From Roseomonas sp. AR75 (GTDB taxonomy: Bacteria; Pseudomonadota; Alphaproteobacteria; Acetobacterales; Acetobacteraceae): a DNA stretch of 64,000 nucleotides. The translations under genes and the position numbers were made by a program. A model generated the notes under the pieces. That model saw only the letters and a program-made list of their open reading frames with translations. It searched no databases and was not told the origin of the DNA. This document shows, in pieces, positions 28,266 to 35,910 of the stretch (position 1 is its first letter; the number at the start of each line of letters is the position of its first letter). The DNA lies in the NCBI RefSeq assembly GCF_005222815.1, contig NZ_STGB01000005.1:620001-684000 (forward strand). Direction: 5' to 3'.

Positions 28266-29840
28266 TTACGGCGCCAACACGAGCGATATGCCTGTTAGAG
28301 CTTCGGCCTCTGCCCTAAATGCCTCCAACGAGCCTCTCGTACCGTCAAGCATGCTTATTTGTCTGCAATTGAAGTTCGTCGCCGTCGTCGCGTATTCGGT
28401 GGCATCAGCCGTTTCGGTAAGAGCAACTCTGCATACTGAGTAAAACGCGAGCACCCCGTCGTGCATTTTTATGCCATCAATTAGGATGGCCTCTGTATTT
28501 CGCACAGGAATGGTGGAGCCATCAATTATTTTTATCGTGAAGTTCGCGTTAATTGAGACGCCCGGGCGAGGCGCGACCATTGCGTGCAGAAGTTCGACGC
28601 TGTGGTAAAATTTCTGATCCGGAGGGCACGGTAGTATAAAATCGTCTATACCGGCCTCTTGTGCAAGAAATTCGAGGTCCTGGATCAAAGTCTTAACGGC
28701 GTCTAATCTTCCTTGATCACCAAACGATAACGGATCGTTCAGTGTAAATCCCTTCGCAAGGCGGCCGTTCTGCAAAACTCTTACATCTACCCCACCCTGC
28801 GCAAGAATTACTTCGAGTTCGTAAAGCGCTCGCAGGGTCCGCACTGAGGTTGGTACAACATTAGCGGACGATATCTTCAGATTGAATTTTTCACCTTCGG
28901 TGACGATTTTCAAATTTGCATTTTCGAGAAGTTCTTTGCTGGGCGTCAATTTCGAAAATTCTTTTGGTATCCGTCGCAGGCCCATAGAGAAAGAAACAGG
29001 TTTCCCTTTTTTGGGCGATCTAAACGTAACTTGGACTGGGATAGGGTCAGGAACTATCCAAATTTCACCGTCAACCACAGTATTTGGAAGAGCAGGTAGC
29101 TCTATTCCCCACCGGCTCTCCCGCAGTTCGAACTGTGTAGCAGATAGGGGGCGGAGTCCAAGCAAGAAATCGCTGAAGTCCGTTACGTCGTTCCCTTGAA
29201 CGGTGAACGAACCGCGAAGAGGCGCAGCTTCAAATCCACAGGATTGAAGAAATGCTATCTTCTTTTCAATATACGATGCCATGTCGCGCCCGATGAACCT
29301 TGACATCTCGGCACGAAGCGTCTGGCCGGTCACAGGCAGCGAGCTACCGTGTTGATTAACGTTTACAGCGAGCGTTGTCTTGTTGATTTTGGTAGAACGC
29401 CCAGACGCCTGCAGCTTGCGAACGTCCTTCAAAATCTGCTCGGTTAGTGCACCCCAAAAGTGCAGTATTTGAATTTTAGTAAACTCAAGCGAATCATGCG
29501 ATACTGTCAATATGCAAAGGAACGCAGGAGTGGGCGCTTTGGCCAACCTTTCTGCCGACGAAAGGCGCAGCTTGACGCGACTCTGACCTTCCCAAATTGT
29601 CTTTACTTGAACTCGTGCTTCAAGCGGCATCCTTCTGTCGTGTAGAGGCGAGGCATCTCCTTCGGAAATCGGAAATTCTACCAGGAAATCCCAGCCCGTG
29701 CGGTCGCGTTCTGACCTGTTACATTCTATTCTTCCGTCCAGGCACAGCTCAGGAAACCTAGCCTCGCCCTTGGCGCCAAGTTGATCGGGATTCAGTCGCC
29801 TGCCGTGACCATGTTTGTGTGCAGTTCTGCGCAGGCTCAT
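28266..29840 (-). CDS. Low-GC orphan protein with a PD-(D/E)XK-like (DUF4365-like) N-terminus
   Basis: 524 residues, not confidently assigned. The N-terminus reads LGAKGEARFPELCLDG, then DRTGWDFLVEFP and, about 30 residues later, LEARVQVKTIWEG. The order E...D-x-V/L...QVK fits the catalytic core of PD-(D/E)XK nuclease-like folds and resembles DUF4365-type proteins. The remaining ~380 residues have no motif I recognise and look beta-rich. Codon use and GC (roughly 40-50% by eye over long stretches) differ sharply from the >65% surroundings, so it was probably acquired by transfer. A GGAG lies just before ATG 29840. The ATG overlaps the stop of a degraded upstream frame (ATGA). A defence or mobile-element role is inference only. 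Confidence 0.6.
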   Translation of the reverse strand: MSLRRTAHKHGHGRRLNPDQLGAKGEARFPELCLDGRIECNRSERDRTGWDFLVEFPISEGDASPLHDRRMPLEARVQVKTIWEGQSRVKLRLSSAERLAKAPTPAFLCILTVSHDSLEFTKIQILHFWGALTEQILKDVRKLQASGRSTKINKTTLAVNVNQHGSSLPVTGQTLRAEMSRFIGRDMASYIEKKIAFLQSCGFEAAPLRGSFTVQGNDVTDFSDFLLGLRPLSATQFELRESRWGIELPALPNTVVDGEIWIVPDPIPVQVTFRSPKKGKPVSFSMGLRRIPKEFSKLTPSKELLENANLKIVTEGEKFNLKISSANVVPTSVRTLRALYELEVILAQGGVDVRVLQNGRLAKGFTLNDPLSFGDQGRLDAVKTLIQDLEFLAQEAGIDDFILPCPPDQKFYHSVELLHAMVAPRPGVSINANFTIKIIDGSTIPVRNTEAILIDGIKMHDGVLAFYSVCRVALTETADATEYATTATNFNCRQISMLDGTRGSLEAFRAEAEALTGISLVLAP

Positions 29841-30127
29841 CCACTCCGCCGCCTCTCAAACTGCGGTTCAGACCACACACCCCTCTCCATATCCACTCCT
29901 CCTCCAAGTCGGAATGTTTTCGCGCGAGGACGTTCAAATGCCTCCCGCGCCCTTCCCTTTCCCGCGCGCCGCACACCGCGCGCCCGGCCGCCCGCCGCAC
30001 CCGGCCGCGCGATCATCCAGGCCTTCCATCCCAAAACGCCCTCCAGCAGCGCCGGAACATGGAAATCGGCGTCCAGCCGGGGGAAATGGATGCCGAGGCC
30101 GAGGGCCTCCACCTCGATCACCGCCAT
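29837..30127 (-). pseudogene. DUF2442-like remnant (C-terminal part, degraded)
   Basis: A 96-codon frame starts with AVIEVEALGLGIHFPRLDAD and FHVPALLEGVLG-KAWM, which resembles the C-terminal half of DUF2442-type proteins (usually GIHFPALDAD-VPALLEG). After GAAGGRA the usual Ala/Arg/Gly tail loses resemblance. The upstream part appears in other frames, for example ALLVHANRK around 30150-30180, suggesting frameshifts. It follows the PemK-like toxin on the same strand, and its stop overlaps the orphan gene's ATG. Such proteins often sit beside toxin-antitoxin genes. The call rests on remembered family sequence, so confidence is moderate. Confidence 0.4.
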
Positions 30128-30197
30128 ATCCTCGCGCGTCGCGCGGCGGGGCCTTGCGGTTGGCGTGGACCAGCAGCGCCGACTGCCACCGCGCGCA

Positions 30198-30623
30198 TCA
30201 CCCCGCCTTGTCCGGCGCCCGGTCCCAGCCGCGCATCAACTGCCGCCGCGCGACCTCGGCAACGGCGCTGCGGAACTGTCGCAGGAAGCCCGGCGGCAGC
30301 GTGCCGTAGATCGGGCTGGCCCGGCCCGGGATATTCCGGACGCCATCAGGCCAATCCGCGCGGTTGCAGCGGCTGACCACCACCCATTGCGGAAAGCCGT
30401 CCAGCCCGGCTGCCGCCCGCGCCTCCGGCGGAATGGCCAGTGCCACGTCGTCCTCGCGCGGCGGCTCGTGGGAGATCGGGAAGTAGAAGACCCGAGGTCC
30501 GTTGCCGCGGATGATGATGGCGCAGGGACGCGGCTTGTAATCATCCGCGTTCCCGCTGCCCCATTCGTATTCGAAGCGCACCACCGCCCCGTCTGGCAGG
30601 GCGTCGAGCGGCGGAATGCCGCT
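30198..30623 (-). CDS. PemK/MazF-like toxin of a type II toxin-antitoxin pair
   Basis: About 128 residues from GTG 30584, or ~142 if it begins at the CTG overlapping the antitoxin stop. Recognisable features are VVRFEYEWG, KPRPCAII, FPISHEPP, LAIPPEARAAAGLDG, WVVVSRCNR and YGTLPPGFL. This matches a family of PemK-like growth inhibitors whose N-termini usually begin PPLPALPDGAVVRY. The matching residues (IPPLDALPDGA) are encoded upstream of the GTG, back to a CTG within CCTGA that overlaps the antitoxin TGA. Either a CTG start is used or an ATGA-type start has mutated. It should cleave RNA or otherwise inhibit growth when unopposed. Confidence 0.6.
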   Translation of the reverse strand, partial: SGIPPLDALPDGAVVRFEYEWGSGNADDYKPRPCAIIIRGNGPRVFYFPISHEPPREDDVALAIPPEARAAAGLDGFPQWVVVSRCNRADWPDGVRNIPGRASPIYGTLPPGFLRQFRSAVAEVARRQLMRGWDRAPDKAG

Positions 30624-30862
30624 CAGGGCGCGTTCCGCCGGTCAACCGAGGCCAGGAAGGCCAGATCCTCCTCCGGCAGGTCGGCGACGCGGCCGGCGAA
30701 GCGCGCCTTGCGGACCAGTTCCTGGTATTCCTTGAAGGACAGCACGACGACCTGCGGGATGTTGTAGTGCGTCACCGCCACGGGCTCGCCGCCGGGGGCG
30801 CAGACCTCTTCCCGGATCGCCCCGAAGCTCCGGGCAGCCTCGGCCGCGGACACGGATCGCAT
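30623..30862 (-). CDS. Phd/YefM-like antitoxin
   Basis: 79 residues. N-terminal SVSAAEAARSFGAIREEV is the DNA-binding/dimerisation half typical of Phd/YefM antitoxins (usually ...EARRNFSELLDEV). It is followed by EPVAVTHYNIPQVVVLSFKEYQEL, the conserved PV-IT--g-p-aVl-s-eeye pattern. It has a strong AGGGGGAG ribosome site before ATG 30862 and a 12-bp direct-repeat array just upstream, expected to be its autoregulatory operator. The acidic C-terminus (DLPEEDLAFLASVD) would wrap the toxin encoded next. The gene order antitoxin-toxin with overlapping ends is standard. Confidence 0.75.
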   Translation of the reverse strand: MRSVSAAEAARSFGAIREEVCAPGGEPVAVTHYNIPQVVVLSFKEYQELVRKARFAGRVADLPEEDLAFLASVDRRNAP

Positions 30863-30878
30863 TGAGCTCCCCCTTCTG

Positions 30879-30920
30879 GCGCAACATGTTGCGCAACATG
30901 TTGCGCAACATAATGCGCAA
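30879..30920. promoter_or_regulatory. Operator array: 12-bp repeat GCGCAACATGTT x3.5
   Basis: Three near-perfect 12-bp units (starting 30879, 30891, 30903; the third ends AT instead of GTT) and a partial fourth (GCGCAAGA). Each junction creates the 20-bp perfect palindrome TTGCGCAACATGTTGCGCAA. It lies 17-58 bp upstream of the antitoxin start. Phd-type antitoxins bind short palindromes cooperatively, so this is the likely conditional-cooperativity operator. Confidence 0.7.
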
Positions 30921-31257
30921 GATCAGGAGCGGTCAACGTGATTTCGCCGCGCCTTCCGCTCGTCCCGCTGCCTCCATCTTTGCGCGCTGCTCGCCCGGCA
31001 TCAGCCTGGCCGCGGTCGGCGGATGCGCGCCCCCTCGCCGGCCAGGGACCGGCCAAAGCGCGCCGCTGGCGTCCACCCCGCCTTCTGATGTCGGAGGGCT
31101 TTACGATCTCGCCCTTCCGCGCACCGCCGCAACCGGCAAGCTGTTGTGACTGCGCCTGTTCCATTTCCAGTCCAGGTCTTGCTTAATGCGCATCCAGGGG
31201 CTGGCCAGGCTGCATCGCGACCCAGGGGCGCGGTGCAAGGCCGAGAGGGGGTTCGCG
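30921..31257. other. Gap with no recognisable gene
   Basis: About 340 bp between the operator array and the PEP-CTERM gene. Short frames exist on both strands, but none resembles a known family or has a convincing start. It should contain the divergent promoters for the antitoxin and the exported protein. A GAGAGGGGG ribosome site lies at its right end. Confidence 0.5.
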
Positions 31258-31974
31258 ATGACGATGCAGACACGCAAGCGCACGCTGGCCGCGGCGGGCA
31301 TCGCGCTGGGCATGGCCGCGCCGGCCACCGCGGCGCCCATCGAGCTCTGGGCGCAGTTCGACCTCGGCCCCCCCGGAACCTTCGCCGTGATCTCCGTCCC
31401 GCTCACCGCGGGCAATTTCGGCATCGGTTCGGCGGGTGGTCCCGCCGCCTCGGCGGCGCTGCTGCAGCAGGTGCTCGGCTCCCTCACCGGAATCCGGATC
31501 GGCGGGATTGGCAACGCGGTTCCATCCGGCGGCGGCACGCAGTCCTTCGGCTTCAGCCTCAGCAACGTGCAGCTCGGCACCGGTCCCGCCGAGGATTTCA
31601 CCCCCCTGATCGACAGTCCCTTCGGCTTCGCCTCCTTCGGCCCTGGCGCGTCCGGGCTGGGCGGCAATTGCTGCAGCGGCGATCCCGGTGGAAGCCTCAG
31701 CCTGCTCAGCCTCGAGACGACGCCCGGCACGCTGATCGGCTTTGTCCTCTCCGATGCGTTCCTCGGCGACCAGTCGGCCCGCGCGGGCGAAGCGCTCTCC
31801 TTCCGCTTCGAGGCCGCGAGCGGGCTGTTCGACACCCCGGACTACGAAGGCGGCCGCGTGATCCTGTTCGGCGACGATGGCACCGTCACCGCCGTGCCGG
31901 CGCCGGCCAGCATCGCCCTGTTCGGCCTCGGCCTGCTCGGCCTCGCCACGCTGCGCCGGCGCGGCGCGGGCTGA
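31258..31974 (+). CDS. PEP-CTERM exported protein
   Basis: 238 residues from ATG 31258 (preceded by GAGAGGGGG). Signal peptide MQTRKRTLAAAGIALGMAAP with cleavage near ATAA-PIE. The middle is a beta-rich Gly/Phe/Leu domain with no enzyme motif. The C-terminus is the PEP-CTERM sorting signal: VPAPAS, a single hydrophobic helix (IALFGLGLLGL), then a basic tail (LRRRGAG). Exosortase (EpsH) recognises this tag and places the protein at the cell surface or in exopolysaccharide. No exosortase or exopolysaccharide genes lie in this window. An earlier ATG at 31186 is in frame but would bury the signal peptide. Confidence 0.85.
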   Translation: MTMQTRKRTLAAAGIALGMAAPATAAPIELWAQFDLGPPGTFAVISVPLTAGNFGIGSAGGPAASAALLQQVLGSLTGIRIGGIGNAVPSGGGTQSFGFSLSNVQLGTGPAEDFTPLIDSPFGFASFGPGASGLGGNCCSGDPGGSLSLLSLETTPGTLIGFVLSDAFLGDQSARAGEALSFRFEAASGLFDTPDYEGGRVILFGDDGTVTAVPAPASIALFGLGLLGLATLRRRGAG

Positions 31975-32029
31975 TCGGCAGGCCCCGGCCCCGGCAGCCC
32001 TGACCGGGCCGGGCCCCAGGAATTTCGGC

Positions 32030-32058
32030 TTGCATCTAGGATAAGATTCCGCTATACT
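32030..32058 (+). promoter_or_regulatory. Consensus sigma70-type promoter predicting a leaderless mRNA
   Basis: TTGCAT (32030-32035), a 17-bp spacer, then TATACT (32053-32058). The ATG of the next gene is at 32064, about where transcription should start, and no Shine-Dalgarno fits between. The local AT-rich pocket contrasts with the surrounding GC. Confidence 0.6.
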
Positions 32059-32063
32059 GGGGG

Positions 32064-32657
32064 ATGCGCCCCACACCCCCCGCCTTCCCCCTCCGCCGCT
32101 CCGCCCCGCGCCCCTGGCGTGCGCTGACCGACATCGAATGGGCGGCGCTGTCGGCCATCCTCCACCGCTCCACCCGCGGCCGGCCGCCCACAATCGCGCG
32201 CTACACCTGGGATGCCATCTTCTGGGTCGCCTGCTCCACCAGGCCCTGGCGCGCCCTGCCCGAACATCTGGGCAAGGCCGATTCCGCCCATCGCGCGCTG
32301 CGCCGCGCGGCGGCCCAAAAGCACCTGCACCGCATGCTGCTGCGCGTCTCCGACCATCCGGAGTTCGCCCAAAACAACCCGCTGCGCGCGATCGAGTGGT
32401 TCATCGTCCGCGCCTATCGCCGCGCTTTTCGGATCACAAGCATCGCCATCCCCTTCGCCCGCCGCCTCGGCCTGGCCTGCGCCCTGCCCGCCGATGCCGT
32501 CTGGCTGCCGGATGCGAATTTGTCCGAAACCGTCAAAGCCATCGCCGCGCGGGCGCAGGCGCTGGCCGGAACGCTCTCCCTCGGCCTGCTCCGCGCCCTG
32601 CTGGATCTCTCGGATCGCGCGGCGGGGCAGCCCCGGCGGTGGCGGACCACGGATTGA
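32064..32657 (+). CDS. Transposase-derived protein (IS5-type DUF4096 N-terminus, no DDE domain)
   Basis: 197 residues. LTDIEWAALSAIL, RGRPP--ARYTWDAIFWVACSTRPWRALPEHLGK and SAHRALRRAA reproduce the DUF4096 helix-turn-helix N-terminus of IS5-family transposases. After residue ~95 the sequence diverges (NPLRAIEWFIVRAYRRAFRI ... PFARRLGLACALP) and no DDE catalytic residues follow. No terminal inverted repeats are obvious. It is therefore a truncated or domesticated transposase; the intact frame and good promoter argue for a working DNA-binding protein rather than decay. Target unknown. Confidence 0.6.
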   Translation: MRPTPPAFPLRRSAPRPWRALTDIEWAALSAILHRSTRGRPPTIARYTWDAIFWVACSTRPWRALPEHLGKADSAHRALRRAAAQKHLHRMLLRVSDHPEFAQNNPLRAIEWFIVRAYRRAFRITSIAIPFARRLGLACALPADAVWLPDANLSETVKAIAARAQALAGTLSLGLLRALLDLSDRAAGQPRRWRTTD

Positions 32658-32828
32658 AGCGCGCGGCGCGGCGCCATGCGCATCGCACGCCGTCACGCGC
32701 CTCCCCGCCGCCCGGGCGTCCGGTCCCGGCACGGGGCGGCGCGCCGCCACCTCCGGGAGCTTGCGGCCGCCGCGCATGCCGGGGAGCATCGCGCCCCGAA
32801 AGCAGGCGAGTCCGCCGAGGAGGGACGC

Positions 32829-33983
32829 ATGACCGATGCCGCCGATGCGCTGCGCCGCTGCCGGGTGGACCAGGTGGGCTCCTTCCTCCGCCCGGAATGG
32901 CTGAAATCCGCCTTCCTCGCCCATGCCCGCGGCAGGCTGCCGATGGAGGACCTCGTCGCGGCGCAGGACCGTGCCATCGCGGAGGTGGTTGCGCGGCAGC
33001 GCGCGCATGGCATGCCCTTCGTCACCGATGGCGAGTATCGCCGGCTCAACTGGCAGGTCTCCTTCTCCGCCGTGGAGAACTGGGACCTCTGGCCGGGCAC
33101 CTGGCAGGCCTTCCTGAACGCGCCCTCCAACATGGCCGAAGGGGAGCGGCCCAATGCCCGCGGCCTCGACACCGTCGTCTCCGCCCGCACGCCGGCCACC
33201 GGCCGGCTGCGGCTCACCGAGAGCTTCCCGCTGAAGGAACTGCGCTTCCTGCGCGACATCGCGCCGGATGTCCCGGCCAAGATCACGCTGATGGGCCCGG
33301 ATCGCGTCTGCCAGATGTGCGACGTGGCGGGCTCGGCCCCGTATTATGCCGATGCGGACGCCTTCCTCGCCGATGTCGTCGCCATCCAGCGCCGCATGGC
33401 GGAGGAGCTGGTCGAAGCCGGCTGTTCGTACCTGCAGCTCGATGAGCCCAGCTACACCGGCTATGTGGACCCGGCGACGCTCGCCCGCATGGCGGAACGC
33501 GGCGAGGACCCGCTGCGCAACCTGCGCCGCGCGGTGGAAGCCGACAACGCCGTGATCGCGGGCCTGGGCGGGCGCGTCGTGACGGGCCTGCATATCTGCC
33601 GCGGCAACCGCGCCAGCATGTGGCACCGGGAGGGCAGCTACGACGCCATCGCGGAAGCCGTGCTGGGCGGGCTGCGCTTCGATCGGCTGCTGCTGGAATA
33701 CGACAGCGAACGCGCCGGCGGGTTCGAGCCGCTGCGCTTCCTGCCGAAGGGCGGCCCGATGGTGGTGCTCGGCCTGATCACCACGAAATCCGGCGCGGTG
33801 GAGACCGAGGAGGCGCTGCTGCGCCGGCTGGAGGAAGCCGGCCGCTTCGTGGATCTCGACCAGGTGGCGCTCAGCCCGCAATGCGGCTTCGCCTCCGGCA
33901 TCGCGGGCAACATGCTCAGCGAGTCCGAGCAGTGGCGGAAGATCGAGGTGATGCAGGCGGTGGCGCGGCGGGTCTGGGGCTGA
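32829..33983 (+). CDS. MetE C-terminal-like (cobalamin-independent methionine synthase II family) protein
   Basis: 384 residues from ATG 32829 after GGAGGGA. Single-domain MetE-type barrel: QVGSFLRP near the start, VTDGEYRRLNW, LQLDEPSYTGY, then likely zinc ligands in TGLHICRGN (His and Cys), a Glu in LLLEYDSERAGGFE, and Cys in LSPQCGFAS. It probably transfers a methyl group from a folate or related donor to a thiol. It lacks the N-terminal half of true MetE, like many archaeal and alphaproteobacterial short forms. metF, which makes methyl-THF, lies 8 kb away. A decayed relative of residues ~35-75 lies at 58.95-59.08 kb. Confidence 0.82.
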   Translation: MTDAADALRRCRVDQVGSFLRPEWLKSAFLAHARGRLPMEDLVAAQDRAIAEVVARQRAHGMPFVTDGEYRRLNWQVSFSAVENWDLWPGTWQAFLNAPSNMAEGERPNARGLDTVVSARTPATGRLRLTESFPLKELRFLRDIAPDVPAKITLMGPDRVCQMCDVAGSAPYYADADAFLADVVAIQRRMAEELVEAGCSYLQLDEPSYTGYVDPATLARMAERGEDPLRNLRRAVEADNAVIAGLGGRVVTGLHICRGNRASMWHREGSYDAIAEAVLGGLRFDRLLLEYDSERAGGFEPLRFLPKGGPMVVLGLITTKSGAVETEEALLRRLEEAGRFVDLDQVALSPQCGFASGIAGNMLSESEQWRKIEVMQAVARRVWG

Positions 33984-34035
33984 TGCGCCCGCACACGAAG
34001 CCGTCAGCACCAGGCCACCGAAGGGCGTGCGGGGC

Positions 34036-34060
34036 GTTGCGGGTTGCGGAGCGGTTGCGG
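34036..34060 (+). promoter_or_regulatory. GTTGCGG heptamer repeats upstream of pqqA
   Basis: GTTGCGG occurs at 34036, 34043 and 34054, between the MetE-like gene and pqqA. The same heptamer occurs twice (42019, 42029) upstream of metF. It could be a regulator site or chance in GC-rich DNA. Confidence 0.2.
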
Positions 34061-34117
34061 CGAGGTCATCTTCGCGGCAGCCGGTCGCATCGCCGGCAGG
34101 CCGGAGGAGAACACGTC

Positions 34118-34195
34118 ATGTCCTGGAAGAAGCCCCGTATCGTCGAAGTCTCCGTCGCGATGGAGATCAACTGCTACGCCTGCGCGAAGGTCTGA
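34118..34195 (+). CDS. pqqA: PQQ precursor peptide PqqA
   Basis: A 25-residue ribosomal peptide (MSWKKPRIVEVSVAMEI, then NCYACAKV). Glu16 and Tyr20 are spaced E-x3-Y exactly as in PqqA, where PqqE joins the two side chains and the crosslinked Glu-Tyr becomes PQQ. A strong GGAGGAG ribosome site precedes ATG 34118. It is the first gene of pqqABCDE and the source of the cofactor skeleton. Two extra Cys flank Tyr20; this is common in acetic-acid-bacterial relatives as far as I recall. Confidence 0.95.
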   Translation: MSWKKPRIVEVSVAMEINCYACAKV

Positions 34196-34244
34196 CGCGC
34201 GCGCCGCCGCGTCCGGCTCGGTCGCGGCGGCATCCTCACCTTCG

Positions 34245-35210
34245 ATGCTGCAGGTTCGCGTCCTCGGCTCCGCGGCGGGTGGCGGCTTCCCGCAGTGGAA
34301 CTCCGCCGGTCCGGGCTGCCTGCGTGCGCGCGCCGGCGATCCCGCCGCGAAGCGCCGCACCCAGACATCCCTCGCCGTCAGCGCCGATGGCGCGCGCTGG
34401 GCGCTGCTCAACGCCGCGCCGGAGCTGGGCGCGCAGATTGCCGCGACACGCGCGCTGCACCCGCTTCCCGCGCCCGGCCGCATCCGCCACTCGCCCATCG
34501 CCGCCGTGCTGCTGACGGGCGGCGAGGTGGACACAATCGCGGGCCTTCTCACCCTCCGCGAGCGCCACCCCTTCGCCATCCATGCCGCGCCGCAGACGCT
34601 GGGCGTCCTGGACGCCAACCCCATCTTCCGCGCGCTCGCCCCGGCCATCGTCCCGCGCCGCCCCATGGTGCTCGATGCGCCCTTCCCCGTGACGGATGCG
34701 GAAGGCGCGCCGCTCGGCCTCGTCGCCGAGGCCTTCGCCGTTCCCGGCAAGGTGCCGCTCTTCGCCGAGCGGGATGGCGCGCCCGGCTTCGCCGATGAGG
34801 GCGAGACCATCGGGCTGGCGCTGCGCGCGGAAGGCGAGCAGGCGACGCTGCTCTTCATCCCCGGCTGCGCCGCGATGACGCCCGCCCTGCGCGCGCGCAT
34901 CGATGCCGCCGACACCGTGTTCTTCGACGGCACGCTCTACGCCGATGACGAGATGATCCGCGCCGGCGCCGGCCCCAAGACCGGCGCGCGCATGGGCCAT
35001 ATGAGCCTGGTCGGACCGCAGGGGACGCTCGCCGCCTTCCGGGGCCTGAAGCCGCGCCGGCGCATCCTGATCCACCTCAACAACACCAACCCCGTCCTGC
35101 TCGCCGACAGCCCCGAACGCGCCCATGTGGAGGCCGAGGGCTGGGAGGTGGCGGAGGACGGCATGGAGCTTACGCTGCACGATGAGCACCGACCTGCTGC
35201 CGCCGGATGA
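34245..35210 (+). CDS. pqqB: PqqB, metallo-beta-lactamase-fold hydroxylase
   Basis: 321 residues from ATG 34245 (MLQVRVLGSAAGGGFPQWN). This N-terminus, with GGFPQWNC-like sequence and RTQTSLAVS, is diagnostic of PqqB. PqqB is a metallo-beta-lactamase-fold protein that hydroxylates the tyrosine moiety of the crosslinked PqqA product. TLYADDEMIRAGAGPKTGARMGHM and the C-terminal HLNNTNPVL are also conserved. It follows pqqA by 49 bp. The last 29 bp overlap pqqC in another frame. Confidence 0.95.
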   Translation: MLQVRVLGSAAGGGFPQWNSAGPGCLRARAGDPAAKRRTQTSLAVSADGARWALLNAAPELGAQIAATRALHPLPAPGRIRHSPIAAVLLTGGEVDTIAGLLTLRERHPFAIHAAPQTLGVLDANPIFRALAPAIVPRRPMVLDAPFPVTDAEGAPLGLVAEAFAVPGKVPLFAERDGAPGFADEGETIGLALRAEGEQATLLFIPGCAAMTPALRARIDAADTVFFDGTLYADDEMIRAGAGPKTGARMGHMSLVGPQGTLAAFRGLKPRRRILIHLNNTNPVLLADSPERAHVEAEGWEVAEDGMELTLHDEHRPAAAG

Positions 35211-35910
35211 GCTGGAGCGCCGCCTGCGCGCCATCGGCGACGAGCGCTACCACGTGCATCACCCCTTCCATCGCCTGCTGCATGGCGGCAAGCTGACGAA
35301 GCCGCAGGTGCAGGCCTGGGCGCTCAACCGCTACTACTACCAGGCCTCGATCCCGCGGAAGGACGCGACGCTGCTCGCCCGCCTGTCGACGCCGGAGCTC
35401 CGCCGCGAATGGCGCCGCCGCCTGGTGGACCATGACGGCGACGGCACGGCGCCGGGCGGTGTCGAGCGCTGGCTGAAGCTGACCGACGGGCTCGGCCTCG
35501 ACCGCGACTACGTCATCTCGCTGCAAGGGCTGCTGCCGGGCACGCGCTTCGCCGTGGACGCCTATGTCGCCTGGGTGCGCGACCGCTCCGTGCTGGAAGC
35601 CGTGGCCTCCTCGCTGACCGAGATGTTCAGCCCGAACATCATTTCCGAACGCGTCTCCGGCATGCTGCGCAACTACGATTTCGTCACCGCCGACACGCTG
35701 GCCTACTTCACGCCGCGGCTGACCCAGGCGCCGCAGGATGTCGCCTTCGCGCTCGAGTACGTGAAGCGGGAGGCGCGCAGCCGCGCCGAGCAGGACCAGG
35801 TGCTGGGCGCGCTGCGGTTCAAATGCGACCTGCTCTGGGCGCAACTCGATGCGCTGCACTTCGCCTATGTGGAGCCCGCCCTGCCGCCGCCCGGTGCCTT
35901 CCGCCCATGA
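35182..35910 (+). CDS. pqqC: PqqC, pyrroloquinoline-quinone synthase
   Basis: 242 residues from ATG 35182. It is the cofactorless oxidase for the final step (ring closure and eight-electron oxidation of AHQQ to PQQ). Conserved stretches YHVHHPFH, ALNRYYYQASIPRKDA, RRLVDHDG, EMFSPNIISERV and AYFTPRL match the active-site helices. It overlaps pqqB by 29 bp and pqqD by 4 bp (ATGA). The frame extends upstream to 35125, but conservation begins at LLPPDELE. Confidence 0.95.
   Translation: MSTDLLPPDELERRLRAIGDERYHVHHPFHRLLHGGKLTKPQVQAWALNRYYYQASIPRKDATLLARLSTPELRREWRRRLVDHDGDGTAPGGVERWLKLTDGLGLDRDYVISLQGLLPGTRFAVDAYVAWVRDRSVLEAVASSLTEMFSPNIISERVSGMLRNYDFVTADTLAYFTPRLTQAPQDVAFALEYVKREARSRAEQDQVLGALRFKCDLLWAQLDALHFAYVEPALPPPGAFRP

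Noticed and set aside
28246..28443. Small plus-strand ORF at the edge of the low-GC island
   Set aside because: It is antisense to the 3' end of the orphan gene and has no ribosome site or recognisable family.
32064..32657. Complete insertion sequence
   Set aside because: Only the N-terminal DUF4096 part of a transposase is present. No DDE domain, terminal inverted repeats or target duplication is visible.
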